Shown here in pieces: positions 33,312 to 35,097 of a DNA stretch of 35,097 bases. Both the position numbers and the translations under genes were made by a program. The stretch is from Candidatus Woesearchaeota archaeon (GTDB lineage Archaea > Nanobdellota > Nanobdellia > Woesearchaeales > DSVV01), in NCBI GenBank assembly GCA_018303325.1, contig JAGVYH010000069.1:1-35097 (forward strand), read 5' to 3'. The number at the start of each line of letters is the position of its first letter. The first letter of the stretch is position 1. The notes below the pieces were generated by a model. The model did not search any database. It saw only the letters and a list, made by a program, of their open reading frames with translations, and was not told the DNA's origin.

Positions 33312-33698
33312 ATGATGAGAAGAAATGAAGGATTTAATAGGGGCGGTTTTGCTCCAGTAAAAGTAGGAGAAGAGCTTGACGTAAAGATAGAAGCAGTCGG
33401 AGAAAAAGGAGACGGAATTGCAAAAAAGAATGGTTTTGTCTTGTTTGTGCCCAACACAAAAGAAGGAGACGAGGTTAAGGTTAGAATAACCAAAGTCTTA
33501 AGAAAAGTTGGTTTCGCTGAAGTTGTCGGAGAAGGCAGCAAAAAGTCAGAAGGAACATCAGAGGAAGCGCCAGAAAAAGAGAAAAAAGAAGATTTGATTC
33601 CAGAAGGGGAAGACAGCGAAAACTTTGGTGATGAATCTGAAGAATCCGACGAAGAGAGCAAAGATTCCAGCGAAGAAGAAACTAAAGAAGAATTTTAG
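33312..33698 (+). CDS. TRAM-domain protein with long acidic tail
   Basis: 128 residues; AGGTGA lies 11 bases upstream of the ATG. A short Arg/Gly-rich start (MMRRNEGFNRGGFAPV) is followed by a TRAM domain (about 17-75: VGEELDVKIEAVGEKGDGIAK, FVLFVPNTKEGDEVKVRIT, FAEVVGEG). Small archaeal TRAM proteins bind RNA and some act as RNA chaperones, including in cold response. The last ~50 residues are almost entirely Glu, Ser, Asp and Lys, a tail much longer than in stand-alone archaeal TRAM proteins, which usually end soon after the domain. It could tune RNA affinity or recruit basic partners (inference). Confidence 0.88.
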   Translation: MMRRNEGFNRGGFAPVKVGEELDVKIEAVGEKGDGIAKKNGFVLFVPNTKEGDEVKVRITKVLRKVGFAEVVGEGSKKSEGTSEEAPEKEKKEDLIPEGEDSENFGDESEESDEESKDSSEEETKEEF

Positions 33699-33708
33699 CC
33701 AGCAACAC

Positions 33709-33742
33709 AACTTTTTATTTTTCTTTTTAGTAATTTTTTTTA
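33709..33742 (+). terminator. T-rich terminator after the TRAM gene
   Basis: Runs of T (CTTTTTATTTTTCTTTTTAG, then TTTTTTTT) begin a dozen bases after the stop codon, as expected for archaeal U-tract termination. Confidence 0.55.
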
Positions 33743-33826
33743 TTAGTATAAATTATTATTATCTTTATTAATGTAAATCTGTAATTTTAAATAAATTATA
33801 TAAACCTAACTTGTTCTATCCATTTT

Positions 33827-34378
33827 ATGCGAACATTTATAGCAATACCTTTGCCAGAAGAGGTTAAACAAGAATTAGTAAGAGTACAGAATAAAATTTT
33901 GTTAAATCAAAAAGATAATTTCAAAGTTTCAACAGTAAAAGAATTTCATTTTACTTTAAAATTTCTTGGAGAGATTGAAGATAAAGATATTGAAAAGATA
34001 AAAGAACTGCTTAAGGCAATAAAGTTAAGTAAATTAATGCCGTTTGAAGTTTCACTATCAAATATAGGGTTTTTTCCCAGCGAAAATTATATCAAAGTTA
34101 TCTGGACAGGCATTGAACCCTGTGAAAAACACGACAGAATAAACGAACTGCAAAAGAATATAGATAATGCTCTTGTAAGCAGGTTTAAGAAAGATCTTAG
34201 GTTTCATGCGCATCTTACTTTGTTCAGAGTCAAATTCATTAAAGACAGAAAACAGTTTATTGATTGCATAAAAAAGATACATGTAAAACCTGTAAAGTTT
34301 AAAGTAGATTCTTTCAATATTTATAAAAGCACACTAACACCCGATGGTCCAGTGCATGAAGTGCTAGGAAAGTATTAA
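33827..34378 (+). CDS. thpR: RNA 2',3'-cyclic phosphodiesterase (ThpR, 2H family)
   Basis: 183 residues, standard length. It hydrolyses RNA 2',3'-cyclic phosphates to 2'-phosphates and was formerly called 2'-5' RNA ligase. The two HxTx motifs that define the 2H superfamily are HFTL (41-44) and HLTL (129-132). MRTFIAIPLPEEVK and LKFLGEIEDKDIEKIKE are typical of ThpR. A TATA box (ATAAATTATATAA near 33790-33803) about 27-35 bases ahead gives a leaderless start at ATG 33827. Functionally it could act on the cyclic ends made by RtcA, encoded in the same window though 12 kb away. Confidence 0.93.
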   Translation: MRTFIAIPLPEEVKQELVRVQNKILLNQKDNFKVSTVKEFHFTLKFLGEIEDKDIEKIKELLKAIKLSKLMPFEVSLSNIGFFPSENYIKVIWTGIEPCEKHDRINELQKNIDNALVSRFKKDLRFHAHLTLFRVKFIKDRKQFIDCIKKIHVKPVKFKVDSFNIYKSTLTPDGPVHEVLGKY

Positions 34379-34419
34379 TTGTTAAGAGAAAGATATTTAA
34401 AGATAAGCTGTTCAAGTGG

Positions 34420-35019
34420 ATGTTTATGAATCTGAAAAAAATTTTAATTTTTGCATTAATTGCCATAATTATATTATTTTTAATATTTGGTGCATTATTC
34501 ATTGGTTTGGTTAAATATGGAGAAAAGTACATGGAAAAACAGGTTGGTGATCAGTTTGATTGCCCACAAATAAACAAGACAATCCAATATTATGAAGGCA
34601 TTACTGACACAACCAAGGCTGGATTTATCACGATAAATAATAAAGAATACAACGATTGGGAAACAAGTTATTATGATAACAATTTTGTAGAAACAAAAAC
34701 AGATAAACTAACTGTAAATTGTGTTCAAGTGTATGGAACAGAAGCCAAAAAAAAGAAATGGAATTCTGTTGCTGGTGTTTGGAAACATTATTTTTGTGAT
34801 TCTGCAGAAGGGCAAAACATTAAATTTATAGAGAAGACAATTAATATAAAAATGCCTGCATGGATAGGATTTATCAACAAAGAAGGCAATAATTCAATTA
34901 TATACGGAAAAAAAGTGAGTATCATAAATGAATATGATAAAAATAAAAATTATTTGAAAACATACTGCAAACGAATAGAACCCCAAGCTACTCAAAAAAA
35001 CTGTGCTAAGACGCATTAA
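34420..35019 (+). CDS. Membrane-anchored extracellular protein, unknown
   Basis: 199 residues from ATG 34420 (a second ATG lies at 34426); the TATA-like GATATTTAAAG near 34389-34399 fits a leaderless transcript. One N-terminal membrane helix (about 7-32), then a hydrophilic domain of about 165 residues with five or six Cys (FDCPQINKT, VNCVQVYG, HYFCDSAEG, TYCKRIEP, KNCAKTH). No family recognised. The last few codons overlap the end of the minus-strand transposase fragment by 14 bases, so the present C-terminus may partly derive from the insertion. Confidence 0.65.
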   Translation: MFMNLKKILIFALIAIIILFLIFGALFIGLVKYGEKYMEKQVGDQFDCPQINKTIQYYEGITDTTKAGFITINNKEYNDWETSYYDNNFVETKTDKLTVNCVQVYGTEAKKKKWNSVAGVWKHYFCDSAEGQNIKFIEKTINIKMPAWIGFINKEGNNSIIYGKKVSIINEYDKNKNYLKTYCKRIEPQATQKNCAKTH

Positions 35020-35097
35020 TGGCACACTTGTATCTATCTATAGGTTTTTGATAATTTATTCCTTGATGTATTCTTTCTTCATTATAAAACTTTACAA
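35006..35097 (-). CDS. C-terminal end of an integrase-core transposase (partial)
   Basis: On the minus strand the window edge is open and encodes 29 residues to TAG at 35006-35008. FYNEERIHQGINYQKP matches the 'YN..RpHqgl.y.tP' ending shared by rve-core transposases of IS481- and IS3-like elements (family knowledge). The catalytic DDE residues lie outside the window. TGTGC (35002-35006) and GCACA (35022-35026) form a short inverted pair near the element's likely end. Confidence 0.7.
   Translation of the reverse strand, partial: VKFYNEERIHQGINYQKPIDRYKCAINAS

Overview
The window looks like chromosomal DNA from an AT-rich archaeon, most likely a DPANN lineage of the Woesearchaeota/Pacearchaeota type; the rank is inference. 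Archaeal markers are elongation factor 1-beta, the archaeal Zn-ribbon translation protein, a Dim2/Pno1-like KH protein, archaeal-type NMN adenylyltransferase, HerA and Mre11. TATA boxes about 25 bases ahead of start codons suggest leaderless transcripts, alternating with genes that carry GGAGG/GGTGA ribosome sites. Bacterial-looking genes sit among them: lspA, and a purA-purB pair of bacterial length and motif type. Both ends of the window carry the tail of a transposase, so it appears bounded by mobile elements.

Layout. 1-425: transposase tail and two perfect hairpins. 426-4243: an archaeal coiled-coil gene, a ~107-base structured insertion that supplies its stop codon, an orphan in-frame tail, then a fused ADP-forming acyl-CoA synthetase. 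4223-8175 (minus): a membrane protein, NMN adenylyltransferase, and purB/purA. 8176-9824: an EamA transporter bracketed by inverted repeats and a second copy of the ~110-base element. 9825-16567: a small membrane protein and two tandem, paralogous, cysteine-rich surface proteins of about 837 and 1267 residues. 16568-20400: repeats, an unrecognised gene, a divergent zinc-ribbon/lspA pair and an Asn/Gly/Asp-repeat surface protein. 20535-24986: rtcA, a 723-residue coiled-coil protein, a Zn-ribbon protein and EF-1beta. 25205-27071: an unrecognised gene and a convergent PIN/RHH pair. 27201-31114: Mre11, a secreted protein and HerA. 31359-35019: a membrane-tethered DsbA-like protein, KH protein, TRAM protein, 2',3'-cyclic phosphodiesterase (ThpR) and an anchored extracellular protein, ending in a second transposase tail.

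How they fit together. The metabolic genes suit a fermentative, biosynthetically reduced cell: ATP from acyl-CoA (Acd), AMP from IMP (PurA, PurB) and NAD from NMN. RtcA and ThpR both act on RNA 2',3' ends, and the KH, TRAM, EF-1beta and Zn-ribbon proteins belong to RNA metabolism and translation. A large share of the coding capacity goes to envelope proteins: the Cys-rich pair, the NGND-repeat protein, the DsbA-like protein and several single-pass proteins.

The most unusual material is non-coding. There are at least three families of structured repeats: (i) a ~110-base CCCAATCRC element that appears to have cut a gene; (ii) TATACTAAA-armed hairpins with a GTTCG loop; and (iii) a ~60-80-base element found three times, always just 3' of a gene and in that gene's sense orientation, with two copies followed at once by a word-repeat palindrome.
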